Shown: positions 1-14,000 of the stretch, piece by piece
Position numbering within the stretch: position 1 is the first letter of the stretch
Layout of the letters: each line of letters opens with the position of its first letter
NCBI GenBank assembly: GCA_016648135.1
Contig: JADDOH010004250.1
Span: 62,001-126,000 of the forward strand
DNA length: 64,000 nt
Reading direction: 5' to 3'
Origin: Agrypnia vestita
Lineage: Eukaryota > Arthropoda > Insecta > Trichoptera > Phryganeidae
Notes under the pieces: generated by a model
What the model saw: the letters and a program-made list of their open reading frames with translations, nothing else
Database searches by the model: none
What the model was told of the DNA's origin: nothing
Translations under genes and position numbers: made by a program

Positions 1-1
1 T

Positions 2-166
2 TCAGCTCCTGGGACCATCCGCGGAGACCTGTGCATCCAGGTAGGCCGCAACATCCTGCACGGCTCAGACTCTGTGGAGTCAGCCAAGAAGGAGATCGAC
101 CTGTGGTTTGGAGAGAAGGAAGTTGTTTCGTGGACTCCGGCCAACGAGGGATGGGTCTACGAATAA
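2..166 (+). CDS. awd: Nucleoside diphosphate kinase, C-terminal part (3' partial)
   Basis: The window opens inside the final coding part of a nucleoside diphosphate kinase, the enzyme that moves the gamma phosphate of ATP onto other NDPs through a phosphohistidine. Frame 2 gives 54 residues ending in a TAA at 164-166. The NDK signature is plain: PGTIRGD, then NILHGSDS, whose His is the phosphorylated active-site residue, then [10 protein letters not shown] and the characteristic C-terminus [11 protein letters not shown]. This matches the end of the roughly 150-residue group I NDKs (Drosophila awd, human NME1/2). Codons are GC-rich against an AT-rich background. The 5' exons lie outside the window. 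A splice acceptor could lie at the extreme left edge (ttcag at 1-5), but the frame reads through it with family-like residues, so this is undecided. Confidence 0.95.
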   Translation, partial: SAPGTIRGDLCIQVGRNILHGSDSVESAKKEIDLWFGEKEVVSWTPANEGWVYE

Positions 167-251
167 CTTATTCGGTAGATTGCACTTTATAAAGAAACTA
201 AACACCGGTATGAATTTTTTTGTAACATGAAATGCCTTACAGTTAATGTGA

Positions 252-257
252 AATAAA
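252..257 (+). promoter_or_regulatory. Poly(A) signal of the NDK gene
   Basis: AATAAA lies 86 bases after the NDK stop codon in AT-rich DNA and is followed by a GT/T-rich stretch (tgtgttttgtttc, about 280-292). This is the usual arrangement for a short insect 3' UTR. Confidence 0.6.
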
Positions 258-427
258 TTATTTCATCTCTCACTGCATAAATGTGTTTTGTTTCATCTTC
301 CTCCAATCCACAATATCCTAGTCACTGAGATGTTTAGAAATTCCTTTTAATATTTCTGTGATCAATGCAGTGTAAGAAAATAATAATATGAGTTTTCCCC
401 TGAAGAGTTTTATGTCTTGTCACTTTA

Positions 428-567
428 CAGTTGCCGGCAAACTTCTTGAAATTCTGGCGTACTGGGGGAATGCGCAGAAGATGAAATTTGGGTCTCGTTG
501 GTGGAAAGGTAGATGCGCAAACTTCTCCCCACTACGCCGTAGAATTTCAAATGTTTGCCAGCTACTG
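428..567. mobile_element. TA-flanked MITE, CAGT...ACTG ends (copy 1)
   Basis: A 140-bp element flanked by TA on both sides (426-427, 568-569). It begins CAGTTGCCGGCAAAC and ends GTTTGCCAGCTACTG, so the ends are inverted repeats. A second copy with the same ends and interior lies at 53354-53496. Internal arms (GCGTA.TGGGG, CCCCACTACGCC) also pair. CAGT ends with a TA duplication fit the Tc1/mariner superfamily. No coding capacity; the apparent ORF across it is spurious. Confidence 0.85.
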
Positions 568-569
568 TA

Positions 570-2867
570 CCATAACTTCCAGAGCATTTTTTTCTACATG
601 AATGTAACAAGACATGAGGCATACGGAATGTCCCATTGTTCTTTATATCTAAATTTCACCCCATAAACAAACAGTTCACCTATTGTTGAATTGTCCTTCA
701 TTCATCGCATGTATAAAGTTCTTTGAAATTCTGTACATGCGATGTATAGTTCTGGAAATAGAACAACAAAAGAAGTATCTTAATTAATATGCTCCAATTT
801 TGTTTTCAAATAATGTCACTAGGTAACTCTCCAAATAAGCCAGTTATATGAAATCAATTATGCCCTCCTTGGAAGTATATAGGAAATAATCCAATACTCA
901 AACTATCAATAGCAATATCGAACCGACAGTTGTTCATTGGTGTACTTAATTTTCTGGATATATGTATTTTATTATAATAAGGTTTTTTAGTTTACGGGAC
1001 TTAGGTTCTTTATTTTATTTTGCAAACAATGAGGATATTTAATAAATAAAAATCCTCGGTCATTTTGGCTTTATTTACTCAAGGGTTGATCTAAGAACAA
1101 GAAGATTACTAGCCGTCGAGAAATCAAGCAAAAATTAAATTTTCCACGGGCCTAAAAATAGAATTGCTTGCTTGGTAAACCAGCATGCTCTCTATATCAA
1201 CTTCTTCTGAGGCATTTATTGCCCATTTGTGGCTAACATCAAAGAATTACGTCATATAACTACATAAAACATCACATTTATGAACTTTTACATTATTTAC
1301 ATCGCTCAACTGAGTCTTGCCTGGTTATCGCAGCAGGAGCTCCTCTAATTTAATATATTATATATAAATATAAGAACTGTATTTGTACCATAAATTAAAT
1401 AAGTAAAAACATAGTAATTTTCAAATAAATTTAAATTCTTTTATAAAATTTGTGCATCAAATTTTGATTGATAACTCTATGCCAGTTCTCTTGTTACCAG
1501 CTGGGTGTGTTGAAAATCAGTATAAACAATTGAATAATTGGAAGCCAATATAATTTAAGTCCCCTTTTTCAATGGAAGAAACAAAAGGAAAATAGTTTGG
1601 TTATTCATACATCTTGAAACAACAAAAGTTACATTTGGCAGAGCAAAAGTTGAGTTTTGGAAATTTTGAATTTAATCCCATTCAAATCAATGTTATTTTT
1701 ACTACACTGCCTTTGAAATTAGAGAAAATATTAACAATGTTGACTGTTTCATATTCACATTTTTAAATACTTCAAATTAGTTTGACAACATTATAGAGAG
1801 GAAAACTTATGTTTACAGCTGTTATCTCATTTACCAATGCCAACTCAAGGTTAAGTAAGCCTGAACAGTTTTATTCATTATTCTCCAATGATAATTACTG
1901 GGTTTCTGCTAATTATCTTGTATAAAATATAAATTTTGTAAAATAACTTAAGAAAACAGCTTTCTTGATTTCCATTGCCTCAAATAATACAAAAAATTTC
2001 TGGTTATATTGTTAAAGAAAAGTAACTAATAAATAAAATAAACAGCATTTTTAAAATAATTTTTATGCATTTGATTTCCACATTATTTGATGTACATATA
2101 TTGCATGGCATGATATTTTTATGGGTGAACGTTCACCACATACAAAAAAGTCAATTTTTCAAAAAAGTGAGGTTAGTGACTTTTTTTTAATAATGATAAT
2201 ATACTATATACTAAAGTTATTTGAAATTTCCAGCTGTACAGTTAGATATCTCAGGTAGAAAGTTTTAACCTGAAAACATGATTTCAATAGGTTTCTCACC
2301 TTTAAACCTTCTATAGTTTTATGGACCTGTTCCATATAGATTTATTAATCTTAAATGTGGAAAAGAGCCAAAGTAGGAAAGTTTTAAATATAAGCCCAAC
2401 AAAAAATACAATCAGTCCAGACTTGTTACTGGACACTTGGCAGGTTACGGTAGCATTAAAATTCTCATATTTGTTATCTTATGGACGGACACAGAAGTCA
2501 ATTCACAAACCAGAGTAAAAAAAACTTTGATGATGCCCAAAAATGTTCTATAAAAGGTGAAAGACCACTGAGAAGTTGACTCATTGTTTTTCTCTTTTTT
2601 GCAAGTCCACATCATGTCCTATGGGTGGGAACTGAGAATAATATAAAAAATAATATGTGTATGCAATGCAATACATACTTGTAAGCAACCTACTTAATCT
2701 CTGTGTATGGCGAAATCTCCTTTCAGGTGTCTTAATAAAATCACCTCAACGCTTGGATCCATTTTGTTGTCACATAAATATTCTTAGTATTTCCCAACTG
2801 AGCTAACTTGATGAATAATTGGGATGAGGATTAAACCCTATCCTCTTTATTAGGTAGGCCTTACCAT
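570..2867. other. Intergenic, no gene seen
   Basis: AT-rich DNA between the NDK and XPNPEP3 genes. The only recognisable item is a short stretch at about 1345-1412 (ataagaactgtatttgtacc then ataaattaaataagtaaaa). It resembles the poly(A)-proximal end of the LINE at 56375-57249 and is probably a severely 5'-truncated copy. Confidence 0.5.
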
Positions 2868-2870
2868 TAA

Positions 2871-3015
2871 GGCCTGGTTGTATCAAGTTGGATTAAAGCA
2901 AAAGTTTGTTTAAACCATAGATTTTTGCATTCTCCACCAATCAAACAATCTGTTTCCGTAAAAATCTATGCTTTAAATGGACTTTTATTTTAATCCAACT
3001 TGATACAACCGGGCC
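2871..3015. mobile_element. Harbinger-like MITE, TAA target duplication (copy A)
   Basis: A 145-bp fold-back flanked by TAA at 2868-2870 and 3016-3018. The ends are GGCCTGGTTGTATCAAGTTG and its near-complement. The interior carries a second inverted pair (catagatttttgca / aaaatctatgct) around a CCACCAATCA core. Same family as 18957-19103 and 41541-41685. The 3-bp TWA duplication and G/C-rich end point to PIF/Harbinger (Tourist-like) MITEs. Confidence 0.85.
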
Positions 3016-3018
3016 TAA

Positions 3019-5036
3019 ATCAAACAAGCACATGAAATAGTAATGAATTTACAGTTTTTTTTTTTGTTTATTTATATTATTTAAAACCCATAATGTTAAC
3101 CACAATGTGCAAATGTATCTTTTATGAGGAATTTAAAAAGAAATTATTGACCCTTTGATTTATTTTAATTCTCTTTGAATATGTACAGTAACATTCCTCC
3201 CATCACTACACTGTAGATTATATTTATTTTAAGCTCAAAATGCTGAATGACACAAGCCTCACATCCGCTAATTTAATGCATTACTTAATTCACTTATACA
3301 GGCTTTGCAAGGTTTCTTTCAGGAATGTGTCAGCTTATATAAAACAAGTGCAAGCATTTGCAATACAACTGACTTATATTTAATATAAAGTCAAGTGTAT
3401 AGGTGATTTAAATTAGATAATACATACATATTTGTATTACTTGGTAGCGTGTCAAATAAAATCATAAGATTAATGTGGAAACAAATAAACAGACCTATTT
3501 AAAAAATAATATACTAATCTGAAATTTCCAAAATTATATGTACATGTAAAGAATTGTTTGTTATTTTTCATATAGATTCACAGATCTGATTATAGACTTA
3601 TTCAGTTAATTTCAATAGCGTATTTAAAGCCGACTGAAGACAATGGTGAAGAACTAAAAACCAGGCATATAAGAAAATATTCTTAGGTTTTTGTGGTCAT
3701 TCAGAATCTTTTGTATAGAGCTTCCTAGGCTGCCATGATGAAGATGGACCACGCAATCGGATTCAAGTTGGCCAGAGAGATCGGAGACACAATGCAGAAT
3801 AGACCAGAAAAATCTACGTAGGTATAGGAGACCTGCCAAAAATTTTAATCCGTCAGGGGCTCTATAATTTTTAGGAAATGTATTTTTTTAATTGTTTTGA
3901 TTAATTAATCACATTAAAAAATTAAGTTCTGGAGTGTAACTCGGCTAAATGATATACAATTAATGCATTATATCAAATTTGGAGAAAAAAATATAACCTA
4001 ACCTAGGTATAATAATTATAAAAGGATTCAAGGATAAAGGTATGTTATTAATAAACAATAAATAACTTAACAAATTTTATTTGGATAACGTCAAAATTTA
4101 TATCCATATGGACTTTGAACATAACAAACCACAATTTTTAAATGTGAAAATACATATTAATAAAAAGGGTACAAACAAGTAAGTGTAACTGTGTCAGTAC
4201 TTTGAAATAAACGGTACTTAATAATTTCTATAACAATTATTATTCAAATTTTAATATATTACAATATTCTCTCATATAAATATACAATTCGTTTTTTTTT
4301 TCAAAATGACTGCAAGCGATATTATGCATTGGTATATTTTGGTCAATGGCATTAAGACTTAAGGAAAGAAAAATTCGGTTTCTTAAAATGTGTTCATTAT
4401 TCCACATAGGTAATATGTATTCTATATATTCCACTATTCAAATGACTGACCAGCAGTATTGCGAAATAACCCCTATTATATATGTCCAAAAACTCTAAGA
4501 TTTAAGAAGGGGAAATTAAAACGGTCCCCAAGTTACACATGTGTATTGAAATTAAAGAAAAGGAGAATATTTTTATATTTATATAAAGGTGTAAAAAAAT
4601 ATGTAAAATTTAATAACAAAGTAAAGAGCAACGCATAACCAATCAGGGTTATTTTTGATCACTTTAATTTCGTATTTCTGAATTCGTAGTTCTACTTACA
4701 TATGCCAAAGATAGGTTTGGTAGTCAAAAGAAAACTTTCAAACCCATAGCACCTTTAAAAATGTTGATTTACACAATTAAGTTTTAGGTTTAGGCATTTA
4801 CAACCAGTCTTTACTTAAAATCACAAATTGTAGATTTTTAAACCAATTACTTTTTAATACACATCATTATCTTGAGATTATAACCTACCTGTTCAAATAA
4901 ATAATTCAAAAATTTTCAAAAAACTATGTTTGTGACCCTAAATGCTACATGCGTAGAATAATATCCAAAATGAATGAATTACGTGGAAAGGAGAGGATAT
5001 ATTCTTTTTTTAAGACTCACGCAAGCTGAATAAATT
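3019..5036. other. Intergenic, downstream of XPNPEP3, no gene seen
   Basis: AT-rich sequence with no supported exon. A stretch at about 3690-3840 shares blocks (ttcagaatctt, followed further on by pieces such as ggccag and atgcagaat) with 11830-11945 inside an XPNPEP3 intron, so it is a worn interspersed repeat. The XPNPEP3 3' UTR must end here, but no convincing minus-strand poly(A) signal was found. Confidence 0.45.
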
Positions 5037-8000
5037 TCATTCTGGGAGATTTCTTGTTCCGACTATTTTTTCTATGACCTTCCTGTTTTTGTGGCATGTT
5101 TCAGTAAGGATAACGGGCTCGCCATGTGTTATCAGAACATCATCCTCGATGCGAATTCCGATTCCCCTGAATTCTTTAGGAACTGATAAATCGTTGACTC
5201 CTATATAGATACCTGTAGACAAAATAAGAGTACTTTATCATCTAGACATTCACATAATAATGCGGTCATTCATTCATTCATGTCTAATGAGGCAGAGGGT
5301 TCAGAGACCTCCAACTTATTTTTCAATGTACAAGAGCTCAGTTTGAAATTATTTAACTGATTTTGTAAAATTAATGAATGATTATTGTATTGTCATTACT
5401 AATACGTCATAATACCAAATTTCAGAGCTTTTGTTGATCAGGAAGTGGGTCAAATATTGATTACAAGGTTCCTCACTAACAGACGAGTGAAAGTTAATAA
5501 AAGCATGTAAAAAACTAACCCATAAAAACCAAGTTTTTACAATACTCCCTTTATCATTTTCGGGTTTCGTGTCTACCAGATGCGTCGGAGCATTTTCGTA
5601 CAACTTACTGGGTTGTATGAAAAAGCCATTAAAAATTTGAAAAACCCAAAATTATACTATAATTATTAATTTTTTTTAACGAAAATTTGATAGATCTTCT
5701 TGATCGTCGCCACGAGTCTGCTTGCAAAGTTTCAGCTCGATTGGATCACTGGAAAAGGGTTAAAAATCGATCCAAAGTTTTTTCATCAGACAAGCAAGCA
5801 ATCAGACGCCACAAGTTAAAAGAAAGGGAGTAAATATATACAGTCAATCCTCTTGCGATTTTGAAATTGTGCAGTTTTTTAAAAGGCAAAATTTAAAAAA
5901 AATTGGGACTACCACATTAACATATGCGATTATGTAATTTAAGAATGTTATCATTCTTGCAGCATGGCCTGGATGTATTCAGTCAACAAAAGAATTGAAA
6001 TGTCAGCAATATTAGTTGAAATTGTTACTTAACCTCGTGAAATTGGCAGAGAAGGGTTCGATACCTTTAACCAAAATGGTATGGACGAATTAATTATGGA
6101 TAGTGCTACAAGAGATGATGATATTATTAATTTAACTTTAAATATTGGTTAAAAGAACCAGAAAACCATGGCGAGAAAGATTTTTTTTTTGTATTTCCAC
6201 CTAATAGTTTATATATGTAGTTTAATACTTCACCTGTCGATGAGAGATTCTGATACTTTCGATATCTGATACACTGCGCGCTACCCTTTTTTTACAATTT
6301 TGTTTTTTTTTCTTGAAAAAATTTTCTTAGAAAGTTTGATAATTGCTAATGAAACAAAGAAAATGGTAAGGATCGGCATGGAGATGAAAAAAGAAATTGT
6401 TGGTATGTGACATGCGTATCCATTAACGTTAATGCTAAATTTTCATCAATTATATTTAATTGTTTTTGCATTTATGTATTTTAATATGAAGCAGTGTTTA
6501 AATTACTTTATACAACCTCATAAATGTATAATATGCCAAAAGTAATAGGATTTTTTTCATGGGAATGGATTAATCATTTTCCCTTTATTTCTTATGGAAA
6601 AAATTGATTTGGGATGCGTCCCGTTTTTTTTTTAATAGAGATGCGAACACAGAATACATGTCACATCAATATTCTTACTATTTTCAAACTAAGCTAAATG
6701 CTTGTGCTATGAAAATAGGACTAACTTGCTGGTCTAGAGTGAGGTTCGAACCCGCGACCTTTGGATCACGAGGCGAAATTCATATGCCAACCACAAGACT
6801 ACTCCAATTTTGTAAAAATCCAAGCATCTGGACCGGTTTAAAGACACAAAGCTACTACATACAAGAAATGCAACTAATCACCTGGCTCAACGGTAATGAC
6901 CATTCCAGGCTGGATGGGAATATTCCTCGGTATCGGCGGGGTGTCATGTACGTCTATACCCAGGTAATGTGACACGTGATGCGGGCAGAACTTATATGCC
7001 AACTGTAACAATTAGGTAGCAATATTTAAACATGTTTGCAATAGTTCTATGTCATTTAAAATTTTTGCAAGATGCCAATAATTACTAAGTCAAAAAATAC
7101 CAAATGTATCATGCTATTGGTATTCTGAAACTAAAATAATGTGGATTCAGTTTTGTACTCAAGCATAAAGCAACTTCGCATGAGTAGCATAGCTACCGCA
7201 TCGGCAGCCGCCTAGGATCCAGAATACTAAATGAGTTCAAAAATTTACGGCATAGCATTCAAAACCTTAAGGTAGATATAACGTAAATTCAAATAATTTG
7301 GTGGTATCTTGGAGCATCATACCTTTGAATAACTTACCCATTTTAGAATATCAGTTATAGCAATGGTTATTGTACCTTATATTAAATAAGGGTAAAAATT
7401 TAAATATAAAAAATAAATAGAAACAATTTTCTAGTAACTATTTTTAATTAAAAGAAAAATAAAAGGTGCTCTGGGGAGGGGATATTAACTCGTTCGCCCG
7501 GAGGTCCGGTAATTTTTTGCTGAGCCACTGACTCATGCTGCTAAAATTTTTCTGTTAAGATTTCCCCCAATAATAATGAATAAAAATAACAGTGTTTGTA
7601 TAAACCTCTACCAGATTTTAGGTCTACCGGTTTTGAGACGTACCCGTCTCTTCGTCAGGACCAAAACTACACTACACTCTGTTATAATGTCTAACCACAA
7701 AGTCAATGCTTTAAATATTAATAAGATGAATAAAAAGAAATTAAAAAGAATATTGCTTAATATTTTACTTTAAAAATAAAGAGGTATCGTTACCAGCTGC
7801 GAAATATGTGTATACTATGTCACAAAAAGGATCATAGATGTCTCTAGCATAGTCCACTTGAATAAGAAAGAAACTGATTTAGAACATATAAACAACTTTC
7901 AAACACCATAAACACTTCCATTTATCTTAATTAATAATTATCTCTCTGTGAACAAAATACAGTCATCGTGTTCTCAGAACATACATATAAAAATATTGTC

Positions 8001-11000
8001 AAAAATTTATTTTAATGTCATGGCTGACTGAGGAATGCAATAACAAAAACGACGTGTTAATTACTAAAACAAATGAAAATAATATGATGAAACTCACTGC
8101 AAGGACATCATTGTCACTCTTCGACTTGTCTATGATTCCTTCTGCCCTCAGATATCCTCCCAAAGCACCGCACATTATGTCAAACAAATGGTCCAGTGTC
8201 GGCGCTCCTTGCTTCAGCGTTTCAAACAGTATACTCTGCACCGAGTGCACAATATCGTAAAGGACGGCTTGGGGGTTAGAAAATTTCCCCGATACTGGCC
8301 AAGTCCTGGTGATGTCAGAGTTGTAACCTGAGTGCTGGCAACCTGAAAAAAAAAGGATACATCTACATTTAGAAATTGAAAACTGTTATTCTTACACTTT
8401 CTAAGGGCCGGTTGTGTCAACTTAAACTTAAACTCAATGACTAAACATGCTCTGCGACGCAAGACGTAAATGAGTTTAAACTTGGGTATCTTATAATGTC
8501 TTTGTTTTATTGTCATTTATTTCATTACGTTATTACTTCCTTATATTTATTTCATTATGTTACTACTCATTACTATTTCATTACATTCTTTCTTCGTATT
8601 GTTTATATATTTCAAATTTGTTTCTATGTGAAATATGTTAGGACACAGGTTAATATGTTTGATTCTGATAACTCATTTGTACATATCATACATATGTGGT
8701 GGCCCGAGACACATACACACAGACACCCATGTAATGAGTTACCACAGATGCTGACATCGAGACGGCAGGCCGTCGCCCTCGATACAGAGGTGGAGACAAG
8801 ATTGCTGAGCAAGGCAAATGTAAGCCAGACCGATGACCGAGTACAAAGGCGAGGTATAGCAGAGGGCATGGACTATCGGAGTGACGAAACGCACCCCGCT
8901 GATCTAAGCTAAATACCCACACGCGCGGCCGAGTAAAGAGGAAATCATAACACCCCCGATTCCTTTGTTCTGAATGACTATATAAGCACGCGCCCGCAGA
9001 ACAAACCATCTCACTCCAGCGGGGCTTCTCGGATACAGCGGAAGCCCTTGCCGTCATACCTTCGAACGTCACGCTTTCACTTGAAACTTTGTACACTACT
9101 GTATTCTTTATAACTTGTGTTTTGTAATCAAATAAATTATGTCAAACCATCGCGACTTTTACATCATCAACCGCAGCAGAGATCTCCAACTCTACAAAGG
9201 GAGTGGTGACCCTTGAGTTCAACTCTATCCAAAACCGGAGGACTCATCCACCTCCAAACATATAACTTTAAAAAATTTGATAATATGTGGATGTTCTTAC
9301 GGTGGAATTGTGAACATTGCATTGTATAAAGTGATTAATTAAGCCAGCTCATAAGCCCTGGGCCACCATATAAAGACTTCCATACACATTTCCCATACAA
9401 ATAGCTTTGTCTCTGTGATACTTCTACAGTTTATCTTAATTAATAGGTATTTTTAAAACTGGAAATTAAAATAGTGACGAAATTAATAGATTTACGAATC
9501 TGTGTTATTACCCGAGTCCACCAGCAACAGTTCTCCATCTGAGAGTATCTGGTTGTCATGAATGTAGTGGATGGAGGTGGCCCTATTCCCACCACCTACC
9601 ACAGGCGGGAAGGCCATATGCTCAGCCCCAGATCTTCGGCACCAGTAGTCAATAGCTGCATAGATGTCATGCTCACTAATACCTAAGAAAAATTTGCGGT
9701 TATATCAAATTGAACACGAAAATCGCCAAGTGGCGTCATCTCATGTTCACAAATAAATGATATACTATGTAGAGTGTAACATAGCTACTCCATAATACTT
9801 AGGTGGATTCCTGCCTCGATTGTAGGTCGAAAATGGCAACCATGACCTAATAGTAAATCAAGGTTTGCATTTTTTTTTCAATATTTCCGACTTATTTTGT
9901 GCATAAGATTGAATTATCATTACAGTAACATTATTGATTAGGAAAAATATATTTATTTCAATACAAGTCAAATAAAAAAATAAAAACCTTAGAAAATTTC
10001 ATTTTCGATTTCTGCAAGGTTTTTATTATTTTATTTGACTTGTATTGAAACAATTGAATTTTTCATAATCAGTATACGTAACTGTAATGACAGTTCAACG
10101 TTTTGCAAAAAAATTAGTCAAAAATATTGTAAAAAAATGCAAACTTTTATATTGCAAATCTCTATAACTATTATTGGTCATGGTTGCTTGAACATTTGCG
10201 ACTCATAATCAAGGCAGGAATCCACCTCTTAAAGTATTTTGGAGTAACTCTGTTACACCCTATTGAACTATCCAGTGATTGTAGTGGTGATCTTTCATCG
10301 CATTGTCTTGCAGAATCATATGAATTTTTCTACACTAACATCTCTTATCTATCTATGGTATAGAAAACCGTCAAAGAAATGTAAAATAATGCTTTAAGAG
10401 GAAGAATCACGGAAAGATAAAGGTAATATGTATATTGTTTTGTAATTTTGTTATATTGTCAATTTATTATATAACAATGCAAAAATTGCATTTCATTAGT
10501 ATGCGTTATATGAATTCAGGTAAAAACCACAGACCAACAAAATATATAGACATGAACTTACATCATTTTCTTTTCTTTTCTTGGTTCAGAAATTTTTAAA
10601 CAATCATAAAGAGGTCAAACTAATTAGACAGTATAATCTCTCAGTAAATAAGGTACGCTTTATTACAAGAAGACGGTGAATTCGGTTAGGAACAAAATTA
10701 AAAAAACAACATCTGTTAAGAATAAATACTTTAACTGCAATATAAATGTATCTTAAATATACGCAAGGGGGGACCTGCTGTGACCCAATCCCCTCTCCTA
10801 AAGAAGGTGTTTAGTTCATCTCTTTACAATTTTATACTCCGTGATAAAAACTGAATCATTATTATATGTGCTCAAACAGATATTTTAATTACTTCGAGAG
10901 ACATTTAAAGGTTAGATTTACTGTAGTAATGAAAATAATAAGAAAAATAACGACTAGGCTGCTTAAGCTGTTTTTATAAATAAAGAATTTAATGTTTCGT

Positions 11001-14000
11001 TTTAAAATTTGATTGAGTAATCTTTTTTTCCAGTTTTGAAGGTTAACACATTGTTGCGAAACACCATAATCACGTTAATTGTTTAAGTTTGGTTGTACAC
11101 TGGTAGTCAGTCCCTTCAGGAAGATCACTGTTTACCTGATCTTGTGCTAGCCATCGCATTATTTGTCGCCTGACTGCCAACGAGACAAGCTTGCAGCATC
11201 AGTTTAGCTTCTGCCGGGCTCTTTATCAACCTCTGCAAGGCGAGAGTGCGGCGCGGGCAGACGGGAACAGTGGGCCTGGCTGCTGTCAGGGCTTTTCGCA
11301 CTGCCGCATCAGTCTCTGCGTGAATAGGCGCACTAGGCGAGTACCAGAGGTTATCCGATTTGTGAGCTGCGAAATGGCTGGAAGGAAATCAGAAGTCAAT
11401 TTCAATTTTTTTCAATGTGAATACAAAATACATACCGTATTTTGATGCACTTTTTATTACGATTTATTACAAATTACGATCCAAACTTTTATTTACAATA
11501 CGTTGCAAATCTGTGATTCCCATAAAATTAACTCAGAGATTTCTAAAAAAATAAATCGGGGATTCCCATAAAAAATATTGGGGATTTTAATAAATTAATA
11601 CACGTAGGTATGGTATCCCCACGGAGAATGTGAATACTAGTTATAGTGTAGCAGCGTACTATGCAGCTGGTTTTGTAGGATTTACTAAAATATTATAATT
11701 TAAATTTGGTCTGAGATGTCTAACAGTTAAATTTTTTTTTTCTAAAAAGTAACCGATAAATTTGGCACGCATCTTAAGATTCAAATAGAAATAGATGTAT
11801 GACTGAACATAACAAATATAAAAGTGTTCTCAGATTTTCACAGCCGTTCAGAATCTTCTGTGTGTAGTTTTCTGGGATATTCTGCCATGTATATCTGGCC
11901 AACGTTTCAGATCCCATTGCAGGGTCCATCATCAGGGGTGGTGTGTTGTGACAATCAAACAAAAACTTACTTCTATAAGAAAAACATATAAATTTAGTTA
12001 TTGCTCTAAAACTAGGAGAAAATATTACCACTTTAATACTCACCCAGATAGAAATGCAGATAATTCGGAATATGGCAGGGCTACGTCAACTCTAAACATG
12101 CGAGTTGCATCATCAATTCCTGTTCTGGGTCCATCCCAGAGTTCAGAATGCTCATCACGTCCTCGAACAAACAGAACTGTCTGAAAAACTCAACAATAAT
12201 TCATAAATCAAAATGGGTCTATCTTTCCGTCAAATTTAATTTCATACAAAGTAATCTTGATTAAAATGGTTTTGGAAATTGTAACAATATATGTAGTTCA
12301 TTTGAATCATATTCTAATGTTAAAAATAATAGCCAGCCAACAACTGGATTAGAAGTTATCAATTACCTGTTGTATATTATCATTCTCCGGTAAGCTGGTC
12401 ATCATGAGGAGAGAATCTGGCTCCAAGCATCCAGTTAAATAAAAGAAGTCTGAACTCTGCCTGAATACGAATGGAATCTTATCAGACATGTACATTTTGG
12501 GTGCAGAAGGAATTAATACCTGTAATAAAATGACTTGATTGATATAAAATGATTTAACAATTTCATTGGCAGTTCTCAGTCAATATAAAATATATAAATA
12601 TTGTAAATAGCTGCATTTAAGAAGCAATCTAAAGACACGGATATGTTTGGAAGTCAAAAAAAAACATTTAGGGAAGGTTTGAAGCTCGCGGAATGAAAGA
12701 GTATATTGATTGTTGTTGTTTATTTCTTTACGGAGTTATGCTTCGGGAGCAAGTGATGAAGATGTACAAGTAAGTAAGTAAAATATGGAACAAAGAAACT
12801 CTAATGAAGCGCGGCGCAGGTCCACCAGATGCTATGGCAGAGAATCAACTTGAATCGTGGAGTTGTTGTTCTGTCTCCCTAGCAAAACTTCTTTTGTTCC
12901 CGTTTGTTTACGGATGCAGCATATGTTAACGTAAACAAATCTGAAATAGCTGGGCCAGCTGACAGGTACGCGGTGCAGGGTTGGACGGGTACCGCCACAT
13001 ATATGAAAATATTCCAGATTCTTCAGCAAACATGGCTATGTAAGATATAGGGAACAATGAATAGGTTTGACGTTGATGTTTCTAATATTATTGACAAAAT
13101 TAATATGTATAATATACACATAATTAAACTGCATTATTTTAATATATGCAATGTATAATGTTTGTAGGAGTATGTAAAAAAGTGGATTTATGTGGAAATG
13201 ATAAAAAATATTATCACTTTTCTTGAAAAGATGAAAAGAAATAAGCAGACAATGAAAAAGTAAAAAACTTATTGTCCCTTCATCTTAATTTACTACGAGC
13301 AGCAATATAGCCATTATAACAAATTATAAAAATTGTAGATGTGTATATGTCGCAGCCATCTAGATAAATTAGCCAGTTATTTGGACGCCTAGACCGTTCA
13401 TTAAACGCTGGCATTCAATTAAATGGCTGAAGGACAACTAGCCAAGTCATTGAGAGCAACGTTTAGCTAGATGGCTGAACGTCGCGTAGTCGTTTAGTTA
13501 AATCGGATATTGATGAATTTTTGATGTTTGGTTAGAGTGACCATGAGTTCACAAATTATTTACGACTACTTATTAATAAAACCTACCACTAAGTAACTAG
13601 TAATCTATATAAATAAAAATGTTAATGTTTTGTATATTCAAGAACACATTCATATTTGTGAAGTTGTAATTTTTCAGAACAAAGTTCTGTGATATTTTTA
13701 AAACCTAATTAATTAATTAATTAGAAAGACATCCAGAAAAATCTAATTTCACAAAAAAATATTAGGCTACTGCTGGAATTCGAACCCAGGTCACCTCCTT
13801 TCTGGAGCCGGTGCTCTGACCACTATTACAACGTTGCATTCAAATACGAGGATGTTTTTGTATACCTAATTTGTTTTTATATACCTAATATTTATTTATA
13901 TAAATAAAGATGTAAATGTTCGATTGTCCAAAATCTTAAACTACTATAGTTCTTTTTGACACAATGTTGCATTATTTGTTTTGAAAACTGATCTAAATTT

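Noticed and set aside
388..666. 92-codon ORF
   Set aside because: It covers the MITE at 428-567 and matches no family; its content is explained by the inverted repeat.
6604..6972. 122-codon plus-strand ORF
   Set aside because: Composed of a SINE in reverse and the antisense of an XPNPEP3 exon.
7624..7665. GAGACG/CGTCTC inverted repeat as a regulatory hairpin
   Set aside because: Only a 6-bp stem next to interspersed-repeat sequence; too little to support a call.
8496..9096. Several overlapping ORFs of 81-138 codons on both strands
   Set aside because: They follow the GC-rich LTR-like block and have no recognisable domain or splice support.
13768..13850. tRNA gene on the minus strand
   Set aside because: Promoter boxes are present but arms do not pair into a cloverleaf; it lies inside a transposon-like element.
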